Shown: positions 5,420-11,966, counted from the stretch's first letter. The stretch is DNA of 11,975 bases from DAIOHQ01 sp036744635 (GCA_036744635.1 DAIOHQ010000153.1:1-11975), one strand, 5' to 3'. The notes: generated by a model from the letters alone, not told the origin. Numbers and translations are program-made.

Positions 5420-7048
5420 CTAGCGCGTAAGCATCTCGCGCGGTTTCGCCCAGACGGCCATCGCGATCAGGGCGCAGGCAAGGCCGGCCAGGATGGTCCA
5501 GGGCGCGAGCGTGATACGGCCTGTCTCCTGGTGGAAGTCGCGTAATTGTTTTTTCCAGTCGAGCGCTGGAGCTGCGTGCGATGCATACGCCGGAGCGTTG
5601 ATCGCCAGCAGCTTCTCGCCTCTGCGATACACCCCCGGCCAGAGGCCTTGGGCGGTTCCAGCGGGAAGCTGCCCGGCCGCGATGCCCCAGGCATCATCCA
5701 GCGGGCGCGGCTGCGACGACTGAAATGCCTGCCCGGACTGGCCCAGCCAGTCGAACACATTGGACCAGAAGACCGCGAAATCAGGCCGAAGCGCCATCGA
5801 CTCGGAATCGAAACCGACCCAGACCTCGCGCGGTGGGCCGTCCTTTATGGCGACGACGGGATGGTCGGCCACGCGGACGACCGCGCGCCATCCGGCGTCG
5901 GCGGGCGGTGCGGCGATGGCGGCTTGGGCGAGAGAGGCCGGCCAGTCGACGTCGCGGGTGATGGGATGATCTTCGGCAACGATTTTCCCTTCAATCTGCC
6001 CGGCGGCGGAGGCGAGCGTGACGCGGGCCACCGCTTCCTTGGATGGGCTGGCGGTGGCAATCTCAACCCGTGCTGATGTTTCGCCGGGCGGCCTATTCTT
6101 GCGATAGACCTCGACCATGCGCTCCAGCGCCGCCGGAACGGCGCCATGGATCTCCAGGCGCGGCCAGGAAGCGGCGCGGACCAGCCAGGCGGCGTTGTCG
6201 GCCGGCAGGTCATCGGAAACGTCCACGCCGGCCTCGATGGTCTGCGCAAGCGGCATCTCAATGAAGTAGTCCCTGCTCTGCCCGCGCGTAGGCAGGGTGA
6301 TGGTTTGGCTTTTCTGCTCGTTGCCGGATTTGATCTGTAAGCTGGCGCTGCTTTGGCCTGAATCGTTGCCGATGCGCACCATCACCTGCGCAAGCGGCTC
6401 AGCGCGGGCGGCCAGCAGCGCGATGCCGACGTTTTCCGGTGCGCCTGCCGGAGCGAGTACGATCAGCCGCGGGTCGCGGATATCAACCGGTTGATCGGTG
6501 ATGACCAGCACCGGATCGGGTGTGCTGAGCAGGGCTTGGCGGGCGGCGATGATCAGATCGTCGCGGGTATCGACGGCGGTTGGACCCAGAGTTTGCAGAG
6601 CCGCGAGCAGACCGGAGAGATCGGAGACATGTTGCCCGTCGCCGGGGAAGGCAGTCCAGGAAACTTGCGGATTTCCCCAGGCTGATTGGATGTCGTTGGC
6701 GGCATCGCCGGCCAACTCGCGGAAACGCAGGTCGCGGCGTCCGCGCCCGCTCATCGACAGGCCGCGATCGACCAGGATGGTGATGGCTTGTGCGTGGGCG
6801 GTTTGCCGCCCGCTCGCCAGCCGCGGCCCGGCGGCGGCCAGGATCGCCAGCAGCATCGCCACGATCAGCAAAACAACCCCCGGCGGCGGCGGCTGCATCG
6901 CCTTGCGCGGCGGATTGGCCTGCGGCTCGCCCTTCCACAATTCAAGAAACGGCACGCGCACCTTCCGACGCCGGCCCAGGAACAGGTACAACGCAACCCC
7001 CAACCACGGGAGCAGTGCGGCCAGCCAGATAGGAGCGGAAAAATCCAT
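5420..7048 (-). CDS. BatA-like vWA domain membrane protein with degenerate MIDAS
   Basis: The 542-residue product is a second BatA/vWA-type envelope protein. Membrane helices lie at about 6-24 (followed by GRRRKVRVPFLELW, typical of BatA N-termini) and 57-73. A vWA-like domain follows (about 88-205), a beta-rich region, and a C-terminal helix near 518-534. The metal-site motif reads DRGLS (Asp94, Gly96, Ser98), so the first Ser of D-x-S-x-S is replaced and metal binding may be weak or lost. Downstream ITDQP keeps the usual Asp. The ATG at 7048 is preferred over the TTG at 7060 because MDFSAPIWLAALLP is the usual start of the family and TATGAT sits at 7060-7065, overlapping that TTG. There is no Shine-Dalgarno sequence. 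It is oriented like the 671-aa vWA gene and lies just upstream of it; the two may act as a pair. Confidence 0.82.
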   Translation of the reverse strand: MDFSAPIWLAALLPWLGVALYLFLGRRRKVRVPFLELWKGEPQANPPRKAMQPPPPGVVLLIVAMLLAILAAAGPRLASGRQTAHAQAITILVDRGLSMSGRGRRDLRFRELAGDAANDIQSAWGNPQVSWTAFPGDGQHVSDLSGLLAALQTLGPTAVDTRDDLIIAARQALLSTPDPVLVITDQPVDIRDPRLIVLAPAGAPENVGIALLAARAEPLAQVMVRIGNDSGQSSASLQIKSGNEQKSQTITLPTRGQSRDYFIEMPLAQTIEAGVDVSDDLPADNAAWLVRAASWPRLEIHGAVPAALERMVEVYRKNRPPGETSARVEIATASPSKEAVARVTLASAAGQIEGKIVAEDHPITRDVDWPASLAQAAIAAPPADAGWRAVVRVADHPVVAIKDGPPREVWVGFDSESMALRPDFAVFWSNVFDWLGQSGQAFQSSQPRPLDDAWGIAAGQLPAGTAQGLWPGVYRRGEKLLAINAPAYASHAAPALDWKKQLRDFHQETGRITLAPWTILAGLACALIAMAVWAKPREMLTR

Positions 7049-7059
7049 CGATGCCGGCA

Positions 7060-7065
7060 ATCATA
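7060..7065 (-). promoter_or_regulatory. -10 box just upstream of the 542-aa vWA protein ATG
   Basis: TATGAT on the minus strand ends 11 nt before the ATG at 7048. The transcript would start about 4-5 nt before the start codon, so this gene may also be leaderless. No -35 hexamer is evident. Confidence 0.35.
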
Positions 7066-7091
7066 ACCCGGCAGCCCCGCCGCTGCAGAGG

Positions 7092-7137
7092 TTGCACGCT
7101 TGCTTAGCAAGTTCGCTTGCGAGCGGCGCGGTGCGAA
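7092..7137. repeat. Nested hairpin repeat between DUF983 and vWA genes
   Basis: CTTGC-TTA-GCAAG (7099-7111) and CGCT-TGCG-AGCG (7114-7125) form two adjacent hairpins. They are enclosed by GCAC (7094-7097) and GTGC (7131-7134). There is no T-run on either side, so a repeat or a processing element fits better than an intrinsic terminator. Confidence 0.45.
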
Positions 7138-7153
7138 TACCCCAGCGCGGCGT

Positions 7154-7579
7154 TCAGGTTTTCTTCGGTCGCACATGCGGATCGAAATAATGATCCATGG
7201 CCAGATACAGCGCCTTGGCGTGCCGTGCGATCAGAAAGCTGAAAATCGGCATCGGCACAAACACGAAGATGATCGCCTGCCGGATCGACAGCCCGATCAC
7301 GGCGTCGAGAATCATCGCAATCGCCAACCCCAGCCCGGCCATGATGCCATAATTGACCCCCCCAATGGCCATCAGAAAATACCCCGTCTCCCGCTCATAG
7401 GCATATCCGCAGCGCGGACACCCATCCAGCGGCGTGAACCAGTCCCAGATGCTGCGCACCTTCCGCACTGGCACAAACAGCGGCGAAATCCCGCACTCCG
7501 GACACCGCAGCGGCAGCGCCCGCCCCATGCAGACGGCGACGGTAAGGGGAGATTGCGGCGAATCGTGCGCATGCGGCAT
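7154..7579 (-). CDS. DUF983 family zinc-ribbon membrane protein
   Basis: The 141-residue product matches the DUF983 pattern. It begins with a cytosolic zinc ribbon with Cys26-x2-Cys29 (CPECG) and Cys54-x2-Cys57 (CPRCG), separated by the LF...DWFTPLDG-type linker. Two membrane helices follow at about 68-92 and 100-118. The C-terminal part includes YLAMDHYFDP. The family's function is unknown. The start at 7579 is chosen because AGGT lies about 8 nt upstream and the conserved MGRALPLRCPECG follows soon after; the frame stays open to 7672 but that part looks non-coding. A candidate TACAAT -10 box lies at 7596-7601. It is the gene upstream of the vWA pair on the same strand. Confidence 0.82.
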   Translation of the reverse strand: MPHAHDSPQSPLTVAVCMGRALPLRCPECGISPLFVPVRKVRSIWDWFTPLDGCPRCGYAYERETGYFLMAIGGVNYGIMAGLGLAIAMILDAVIGLSIRQAIIFVFVPMPIFSFLIARHAKALYLAMDHYFDPHVRPKKT

Positions 7580-7595
7580 AAAGCTTACCTGGCGC

Positions 7596-7601
7596 ATTGT
7601 A
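7596..7601 (-). promoter_or_regulatory. Candidate -10 box for the DUF983 gene
   Basis: TACAAT on the minus strand ends 16 nt before the ATG, inside a GCGC-TACAAT-GCGC palindrome. The leader would be about 10 nt and would just contain the AGGT ribosome binding site. No -35 hexamer is convincing. Confidence 0.3.
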
Positions 7602-7685
7602 GCGCATGATGCGGTGAGACGACGGGATAAGTGTTCGTCCAGTCGTGTACTAACCGGCATCCGCAATGACAAATTAGCTACGATA

Positions 7686-8060
7686 TCAGCGGCTCGCCTG
7701 CTTCAGCGATCGGGCCCGCTCCCGTTTCAATGACCGCGTTTTGGGATCCACTGAGATGCCCAGTCCCTCCAGGGCCAGCACGCCGAGAATCGGCTCTGAT
7801 CCCTCGGGGCCGAAGATGATGGGCGTGACGGTTTCCTCCCCCATCAGCGAGATTCGGGCAAATCCATATTCAAGTTCTACCGGCCGTCCATCTGCCAGCT
7901 CGTAGACATTTTTCCCCTCGGGCTTGATGCCCGCCTTGCGCAGAGCCTTGGCCGGCGCCAGGCAGTCAGTGGCCCCCGTATCGACGAGAAATTCGGCCGC
8001 GAATCCTTTGCCGCGACCGGACAGCTTCCGGACTGTCGTTGTGACATGCGTCAGGCCCAT
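7686..8060 (-). CDS. Clan AA (retropepsin-like) single-domain aspartyl protease
   Basis: The 124-residue product looks like a bacterial clan AA aspartic protease, a small single-lobed enzyme that would need to dimerise as retroviral proteases do. The catalytic signature FLVDTGATD has Asp27-Thr28-Gly29, followed by LADGRPVE and the family's C-terminal ILGVLALEGLGISVDPKT (91-108), which resembles the second conserved Gly segment and final strand. The substrate is unknown. Two close starts exist, ATG at 8066 and ATG at 8060; 8060 gives MGLTHVTTTVR, the usual opening of this family. Neither has a Shine-Dalgarno sequence. The frame is open to 8186 but the 40 extra residues are Cys/Arg-rich and not like the family. 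It lies 154 bp after the VapC-type toxin gene; similar proteases are often found near toxin-antitoxin genes in environmental genomes. Confidence 0.8.
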   Translation of the reverse strand: MGLTHVTTTVRKLSGRGKGFAAEFLVDTGATDCLAPAKALRKAGIKPEGKNVYELADGRPVELEYGFARISLMGEETVTPIIFGPEGSEPILGVLALEGLGISVDPKTRSLKRERARSLKQASR

Positions 8061-8213
8061 CGGCATATCGTACGGTTGCAAGTTGGCGCGAACAAGCGCG
8101 GGTCGTGCGGTAAGCCCTTGGCAGGCGGAGCACGAATGGAGATGCCTCGAAAAGTACGCATCGGCACCATTAGGGCAAGATGCCACGCCGGCGACGCGGT
8201 AGCGGAGTTGGTC

Positions 8214-8615
8214 TCAGTATGCCCTGACGACGCGAAGGCCCGGGAAGGCGATGAAGTGTTTGACGTTCTGCGTGAACACCTCGACGCCCAGGCGCAGGGT
8301 GGTGGCGGCGATCTGGCAATCGGGCCAATCGACACCGTGAGACAGGCGAAACTGGCGGTAGAGGTCGAGTGCGGCCAGGCCGTCGGCCTCGTCAGGTACG
8401 GCCAGGTCGAAGGATTGCAGGAATGAATCGATCAGATTCTGCTCGTTCTTGTCACGGGCGCCGGTGAGCAGCTCGGCGGCGACAAGCAGGTGCGTGCGCG
8501 AACGGCCGGCGGCGGATTGGTTGGCGAGAAAGGCGATCGCGTCGGCGCGGCCGCGAAGACAATCGATGAGGATTGAGCTGTCAAAAATCCCGCTGGTCAT
8601 GCCTGCCCCGCTCAT
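8214..8615 (-). CDS. vapC: PIN-domain ribonuclease toxin, VapC type
   Basis: The 133-residue product is a PIN-domain endoribonuclease, the toxin of a type II toxin-antitoxin pair. The acidic metal-binding residues are in place: Asp12 in FDSSILIDCLRG, Glu48 in LLVAAELLTGA, Asp96 and Asp99 in VDWPDCQIAATTL, with a polar TQNVKHF (115-121) near the end. VapC toxins usually cut tRNA or rRNA; the target here is unknown. The ATG at 8615 overlaps the antitoxin stop by one base (TGATG), which implies coupled translation. A second ATG at 8600 gives MTSGIFDSS, a more usual N-terminus and has a GGGG-rich stretch upstream; a GTG at 8618 is also possible. The length is normal. Confidence 0.85.
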   Translation of the reverse strand: MSGAGMTSGIFDSSILIDCLRGRADAIAFLANQSAAGRSRTHLLVAAELLTGARDKNEQNLIDSFLQSFDLAVPDEADGLAALDLYRQFRLSHGVDWPDCQIAATTLRLGVEVFTQNVKHFIAFPGLRVVRAY

Positions 8616-8854
8616 CACTGCGCCGTATCAGTGCGTCGTGTCATGCGCTCGCGCAATAAATTCGACGCTTCGACGGAGTCCTCGGGCAAGTCGGTACGGT
8701 CTCTCCAGATGCCCAGGGCCGGGTGCCCGGCGATCGGTTGTGCTTGCGCACCGGCGGGAGTCGACTCGACAAGCTCCTTCAACCTGGCCTGCACTTTGGC
8801 CAGTTCCGCAGAACTAAGCCGGGGTAATTCCGCAATGATTTCGGCGGTGCTCAT
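8615..8854 (-). CDS. Antitoxin partner of the VapC-type toxin
   Basis: The 79-residue product has the size, position and composition of a type II antitoxin. Its N-terminal part, STAEIIAELPRLSSAELAKV (2-21), is helical and like many planctomycete antitoxins; the C-terminal part is polar and Arg-rich (LLRERMTRRTD), as expected for a tail that wraps the toxin. No standard DNA-binding family (AbrB, RHH, Phd) is clear to me. It is translationally coupled to vapC through the TGATG overlap. A -10 box and a perfect palindrome overlap the start region, which suggests autoregulation. The product name rests mainly on context. Confidence 0.72.
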   Translation of the reverse strand: MSTAEIIAELPRLSSAELAKVQARLKELVESTPAGAQAQPIAGHPALGIWRDRTDLPEDSVEASNLLRERMTRRTDTAQ

Positions 8855-8868
8855 ATGATGGAATCATA
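8854..8868 (-). promoter_or_regulatory. Extended -10 promoter and palindromic operator of the toxin-antitoxin operon
   Basis: TATGAT-GGA-ATCATA (8854-8868) is a perfect inverted repeat with 6-bp arms. Its right arm on the minus strand is the -10 hexamer TATGAT, with TGC just upstream, giving an extended -10. The hexamer ends 8 nt before the antitoxin ATG, so the transcript should be leaderless, and a repressor on the palindrome would cover the -10 and the start site. Confidence 0.5.
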
Positions 8869-8925
8869 GCATGGAAGCGAACGATTCGATAGCGTTGAGG
8901 GGACACCCGGACACTCGATCTTCCA

Positions 8926-9285
8926 TCAATCGGTCGATCCGCGGGGGAGGGCGGCGAGGAGGTCTTTTAGCTCGATGGGTTTGCGGAGGATCATGTCGGC
9001 GCCGAGTTGGCGGGCTTCGCGCAGCCAGAGGGGGTCGCTCACGCCGGTGGTCACCACCACGCACGCGGCCCAGCCTTGTGCCCTTATGTGTTTGAGCACC
9101 TTCAACCCATCGCCGTCGGGGAGCATCAGATCAAGCACCACTAGGGAAACGCTCTCATCCAACTGGTTCAGGGCATCGGCGACGGTGGTGGCCACCGTCA
9201 CCTCCCACCCTCTGCGCTGCAGGATCAACTGCAGGGCGTTGTGGGTGGCGAGGTCGTCTTCGACCACCAGGCCGCGCTGTCTACG
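8926..9285 (-). pseudogene. Receiver (REC) domain, out of frame with the upstream kinase
   Basis: This frame encodes a complete receiver domain of about 119 residues. It begins RRQRGLVVEDDLATHNALQ, keeping the acidic pair in VEDD, then has the phospho-acceptor Asp in VVLDLMLPDGDG, a Thr in VVVTTGVSD and the Lys in LRKPIE. It follows the histidine kinase without any gap but in the +1 frame relative to it. No ATG is available: the frame's only ATG is at 9540, far inside the kinase gene, and the GTG at 9267 would remove most of the first beta strand. Removing one base from a run of five C (9287-9291) fuses it to the kinase. It is best read as the receiver half of a hybrid kinase. A separate response regulator starting at the GTG is less likely. 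Confidence 0.7.
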
Positions 9286-10459
9286 CGGGGGTTGCGGCGA
9301 GACGTTCTGTTGCGGACTCGGATCGGGCCGGTGCGCCGGCGAGGACTCCTGGAAGTCGGATGGAGAAGCAGCTCCCCTGGCCAGGCGCACTTTCAACTGC
9401 AATTCCCCCTCCAAGTTGCTCGACGAGCCTTCGCGCGATCGCAAGGCCCAGACCGAACCCTTTTGTGCGATCCCGTTCACCGTTGTGTACCTGGAAAAAT
9501 TCATCGAACAGGTGTTGCTGGTGCTGCAGGTCGATGCCATCGCCGGTGTCCCGCACGTAAATTGTTAAATCGGATGCATTTGGTTCTATTTCAACCGATA
9601 CGCCGCCGTTGTGGGTGAACTTCAGGGCATTGCTGATCAGATTTGTCAGAATCCGCTCGAGTTTGACCCGATCGGTTTCAACAAGAACTCCGCTCAAGTG
9701 GGCACAGCGCAGATACAGGCCCTTTTGGGCGGCGCTGGCCTGAAAGCCATTTAACAGATGTTGAGCGAAATCGCCAATATCAAAAATCATCTTGTTAATC
9801 TTTTCCTGTGACCATTCCAGCCGGGCGCATTCCAGCAGGCTATCGAGAAGCGTGGCCGCGGCTTTGGCCCCCGCCTTGATCTCCGTCAGGGAACGTTTGA
9901 GCGTTTCTTCGTCACGGGTATCGAGGCTGATCTCGGCCAGCTCAGTCTGCAAGGTAAGGCTGTTGAGCGGGGTTCGCAGATCGTGGCTTACGGCATTGAG
10001 GAAAAAGGACTTGCGCTTGGTCTCGACGCGGGATTGCTCCAACTCGGCGGCCAATTGTTTGGAGCGGCCCAATTCAGTATAGATCACTTGAAGCCCGCGG
10101 GCGTTCAAAGCGTACTTCCAGGTGTAGTAGACGAGCAAGACCATCACCATGTCATAGAGCCGCCACGCCGGCCAGAACATCTTGATGGGAATGAAGATGT
10201 AGCCGCAGACGCCGCATAACATGAAAATATTACGCAGATTGCCCAGGGCGGCGCGGGCGGGGGAAGGTTCGAGCCGCTTCTGATTGCGCCACCAGTGCAT
10301 CGCGATAATGATGTAGCCGCAGGCCACCAGCAGATCGGCCGCGACGGTGACGGAAATCCAGGGGATATCCTTCCTCATGCAGGAGAAGAGGTTCATATAA
10401 CGGCCGGGCTCGCCGACAGGACCGCCGGCAAACCAGTCGAGCAGAGATCGAATTCGCAT
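9281..10459 (-). CDS. Membrane histidine kinase with ETR1-like sensor domain
   Basis: The 392-residue product is an inner-membrane sensor kinase. Three membrane helices (about 34-56, 74-94, 98-118) form the N-terminal sensor. A linker helix (119-150) leads to HisKA with the H-box FFLNAVSHDLRTPLNSL and phospho-acceptor His159. The HATPase domain has the N-box NLISNALKF (Asn277), the G1 box DTGDGID (304-310) and G2 GFGLGLAIA (334-342). The sensor keeps Asp42, Tyr49 and Cys82 with the spacing of ETR1 Asp25, Tyr32 and Cys65, but Gly86 stands where ETR1 has His69. The start at 10459 has AGGA 5 nt upstream. The protein stops right after the ATP-binding domain at a TAG next to a C5 run, and a receiver domain follows in another frame. 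The intact form would be a 510-residue hybrid kinase. Confidence 0.88.
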   Translation of the reverse strand: MRIRSLLDWFAGGPVGEPGRYMNLFSCMRKDIPWISVTVAADLLVACGYIIIAMHWWRNQKRLEPSPARAALGNLRNIFMLCGVCGYIFIPIKMFWPAWRLYDMVMVLLVYYTWKYALNARGLQVIYTELGRSKQLAAELEQSRVETKRKSFFLNAVSHDLRTPLNSLTLQTELAEISLDTRDEETLKRSLTEIKAGAKAAATLLDSLLECARLEWSQEKINKMIFDIGDFAQHLLNGFQASAAQKGLYLRCAHLSGVLVETDRVKLERILTNLISNALKFTHNGGVSVEIEPNASDLTIYVRDTGDGIDLQHQQHLFDEFFQVHNGERDRTKGFGLGLAIARRLVEQLGGGIAVESAPGQGSCFSIRLPGVLAGAPARSESATERLAATPA

Positions 10460-10472
10460 ATAATTCCTACCC

Positions 10473-10507
10473 TTTAGCCAAGTGCAATGCAGCCATCAGT
10501 TTAGCCA
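10473..10507 (-). promoter_or_regulatory. Direct repeat TGGCTAAA upstream of the kinase gene
   Basis: On the minus strand TGGCTAAA occurs at 10507-10500 and again at 10480-10473, 27 bp apart and just upstream of the kinase ribosome binding site. The copies could be an operator. No consensus -10/-35 pair is convincing here, so this is a weak call. Confidence 0.2.
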
Positions 10508-10572
10508 TCGCCGGCAATTCTACGCAAGGCCGGCCAGCGGGTTCTTTAGGAAAATCGTAGGGTCCCAATTGC

Positions 10573-10718
10573 GGTTTGTGGGCAGTGGGTCAGTTTGGGT
10601 GCCACAGGTCGGCGTACTCGCAGACCTGTGTCTTACTGCGTCGCTACGCGGCACAGGTCTCGGAGTACCGCGACCTGTGGCACCCGGAAATTTCAAACTG
10701 ACCCAATACCGGTTTGTG
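10573..10718. mobile_element. 130-bp MITE-like element with 8-bp target duplication
   Basis: The element spans 10581-10710. Its ends are GGCAGTGGGTCAGTTT (10581-10596) and, on the minus strand from 10710, GGTATTGGGTCAGTTT, matching at 14 of 16 positions. Directly outside both ends is the same 8-mer, GGTTTGTG (10573-10580 and 10711-10718), the mark of an insertion. Inside, a second inverted repeat pairs GGGTGCCACAGGTC (10597-10610) with GACCTGTGGCACCC (10672-10685) and continues towards a loop at 10631-10651. It has no transposase, so it must be moved by an enzyme encoded elsewhere. GG ends and 8-bp duplications are found in IS1595 and IS256 family elements; which family is an inference. It lies 58 bp before the lipoprotein start. 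Confidence 0.8.
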
Positions 10719-10768
10719 CTGGCACTGGCGGACGATGTGGACTGGAAAAGCGGGCGGCTGGCCGTAGA

Positions 10769-11884
10769 ATGGTTTTCGTGCGCTTCTTCACAAACACCCG
10801 CGTCATTGTGATCTCCCTGGTTCTGATCGCCGGCTGCAAGCGTGGCGAAGAGGTGCGCACCTATCCAGCGCCCAAGGAGACCGCGCCCGCGCCAGCGCCG
10901 GCGGAGAATCCGAAGGATCCGAAGGCGGCGGCGATGCCGCCGCACGGCGCGGGGTTGGAGCAGGCGCAGTGGAAGGCGCCGGCGGGGTGGCAGGAATTGC
11001 CGGCGGCGTCAATGGCGGTGGCGCGGTTCGCGGTGTCGGCCGAGCATCCGGATGTGGTGTTGACGGTGACGCCCCTGGGCGCGGAGGCGGGCAAGTTGCT
11101 GCCAAACGTAAACCGGTGGGAAGGGCAGCTTGGGCTGCCGCCGTCGAGTGAGGCGGATTTGCCGAAAGTTGTGAAGGAAGTAAAGCTGGCCGATGGGCCG
11201 GCGAATGTGGTTGATCTCAGTGGCCCGGCGATGGCGGCGGGCGGTCCCAAGCGCATGCTCGGGGCGATTGTTCCGCACGGGTCGCAGGTGTGGTTCTTGA
11301 AACTGACCGGGCCGGCGGAGGTGATCGCGGCGCAGAAAGGCAATTTTGACGCGTTCGTCAATTCGTTCCGCTTCACCGATCAAGCTCAGGCGCCGCACCC
11401 AGCCATCAGCGGCGGCCACCCTGCCACTGCGGGAGCCGCGACGGCGGGCGTGAGCGGGATCAAGAAATTCGAGATGCCGGCGGGGTGGGTGAAGGATGAG
11501 CCCAAGCCGATGCGGGTGCTGTCGTTCACGATCGCGGACAAGAATCAGCAAGCGACGATGATCGTCTCGAAGTTCAGCAAGGACGGCTTTGGCGGGCTGC
11601 TGGACAACATCAACCGCTGGCGGGCACAGGTTGGGCTGAATCCGGTGGACAGCGCCGACGCGGTCAAGCCGCGGATGGAAAAGATCAACGGGGACGATGT
11701 CGCGATGTACGATTTTCTCGGGCCGGATAATGACAACCGCAAGCGGTTGCTGGTCGTAATGTCTCATCGCGGCAACGACGTCTGGTTCTTCAAGCTGCAG
11801 GGGAATGCCGAGGTGGTGGCCGCGCAAAAGCCCGCGTTTGAGAAGTTCCTCGCGTCCGTGCAGTTTGGTGATGCTGGTGAATAA
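10769..11884 (+). CDS. Lipoprotein with tandemly duplicated domain
   Basis: The 371-residue product has a lipoprotein signal: RFFTNTRVIVISLVLIAGC, with a lipobox I-A-G-Cys23. After an Ala/Pro-rich linker (33-60) come two related domains, about 68-203 and 235-367. Both have PAGW near the start, [VI]NRW-x-x-Q-[VL]GL in the middle, then a D-[LF]-x-GP segment, and end with VWF-[LF]-KL-x-G-x-AEV-[IV]-AAQK, F and a final hydrophobic helix-strand. The gene has arisen by internal duplication. The W-rich alpha-beta pattern brings the Mog1/PsbP-like (DcrB) fold to mind, but this is not proven. The function is unknown, and an anchor in an envelope membrane is expected. ATG 10769 is chosen for the signal peptide; the open frame further upstream runs through the MITE and is not coding. 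There is no clear Shine-Dalgarno sequence. Confidence 0.83.
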   Translation: MVFVRFFTNTRVIVISLVLIAGCKRGEEVRTYPAPKETAPAPAPAENPKDPKAAAMPPHGAGLEQAQWKAPAGWQELPAASMAVARFAVSAEHPDVVLTVTPLGAEAGKLLPNVNRWEGQLGLPPSSEADLPKVVKEVKLADGPANVVDLSGPAMAAGGPKRMLGAIVPHGSQVWFLKLTGPAEVIAAQKGNFDAFVNSFRFTDQAQAPHPAISGGHPATAGAATAGVSGIKKFEMPAGWVKDEPKPMRVLSFTIADKNQQATMIVSKFSKDGFGGLLDNINRWRAQVGLNPVDSADAVKPRMEKINGDDVAMYDFLGPDNDNRKRLLVVMSHRGNDVWFFKLQGNAEVVAAQKPAFEKFLASVQFGDAGE

Positions 11885-11900
11885 GACCGTTCAAGTAAGA

Positions 11901-11933
11901 AGTCGGCAGTCGGCAGTCGGCAGTCGGCAGTCG
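11901..11933. repeat. 7-bp tandem repeat (AGTCGGC)
   Basis: AGTCGGC is repeated four times (11901-11928), followed by a partial fifth copy, AGTCG. It starts 16 bp after the lipoprotein stop codon. The reverse frame gives the spurious peptide DCRLPTAD, a pattern often seen in intergenic repeats of this kind. Confidence 0.85.
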
Positions 11934-11940
11934 ATGGTCG

Positions 11941-11966
11941 CACCTGCGGTGAGCACACCTGCGGTG
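11941..11966. repeat. CACCTGCGGTG direct repeat, each copy palindromic
   Basis: CACCTGCGGTG occurs at 11941-11951 and 11956-11966, 15 bp apart. Each copy is a small inverted repeat, CACC-TGC-GGTG. It continues to the window edge, so the full array may be longer. Confidence 0.65.

Larger units (their letters stand above)
10460..10768. other. 309-bp divergent intergenic region
   Basis: This gap separates the leftward kinase gene from the rightward lipoprotein gene. It holds the 130-bp MITE-like element with its target duplications, and the TGGCTAAA repeats near the kinase. The remaining DNA shows no gene, no tRNA and no strong promoter pair. Frames that run through it on either strand are translations of the element. 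Confidence 0.7.

Noticed and set aside
9286..9540. ATG at 9540 as start of a free response regulator
   Set aside because: It would overlap the kinase's ATP-binding domain by about 250 bp, with a Ser/Arg-rich non-conserved extension.
10459..10464. Plus-strand TATAAT as promoter for the lipoprotein
   Set aside because: There is no -35 box, and it overlaps the kinase start codon and lies over 300 bp upstream of the lipoprotein; it is likely a chance match at the kinase start.
10595..10768. N-terminal extension of the lipoprotein frame by 58 residues
   Set aside because: It is a translation of the MITE-like element and would bury the signal peptide; the ATG at 10769 places the lipobox correctly.
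11009..11827. 272-residue minus-strand frame opposite the lipoprotein
   Set aside because: It is a mirror frame rich in Arg and His, with no domain, and lies antisense to a gene with clear signal peptide and duplicated motifs.
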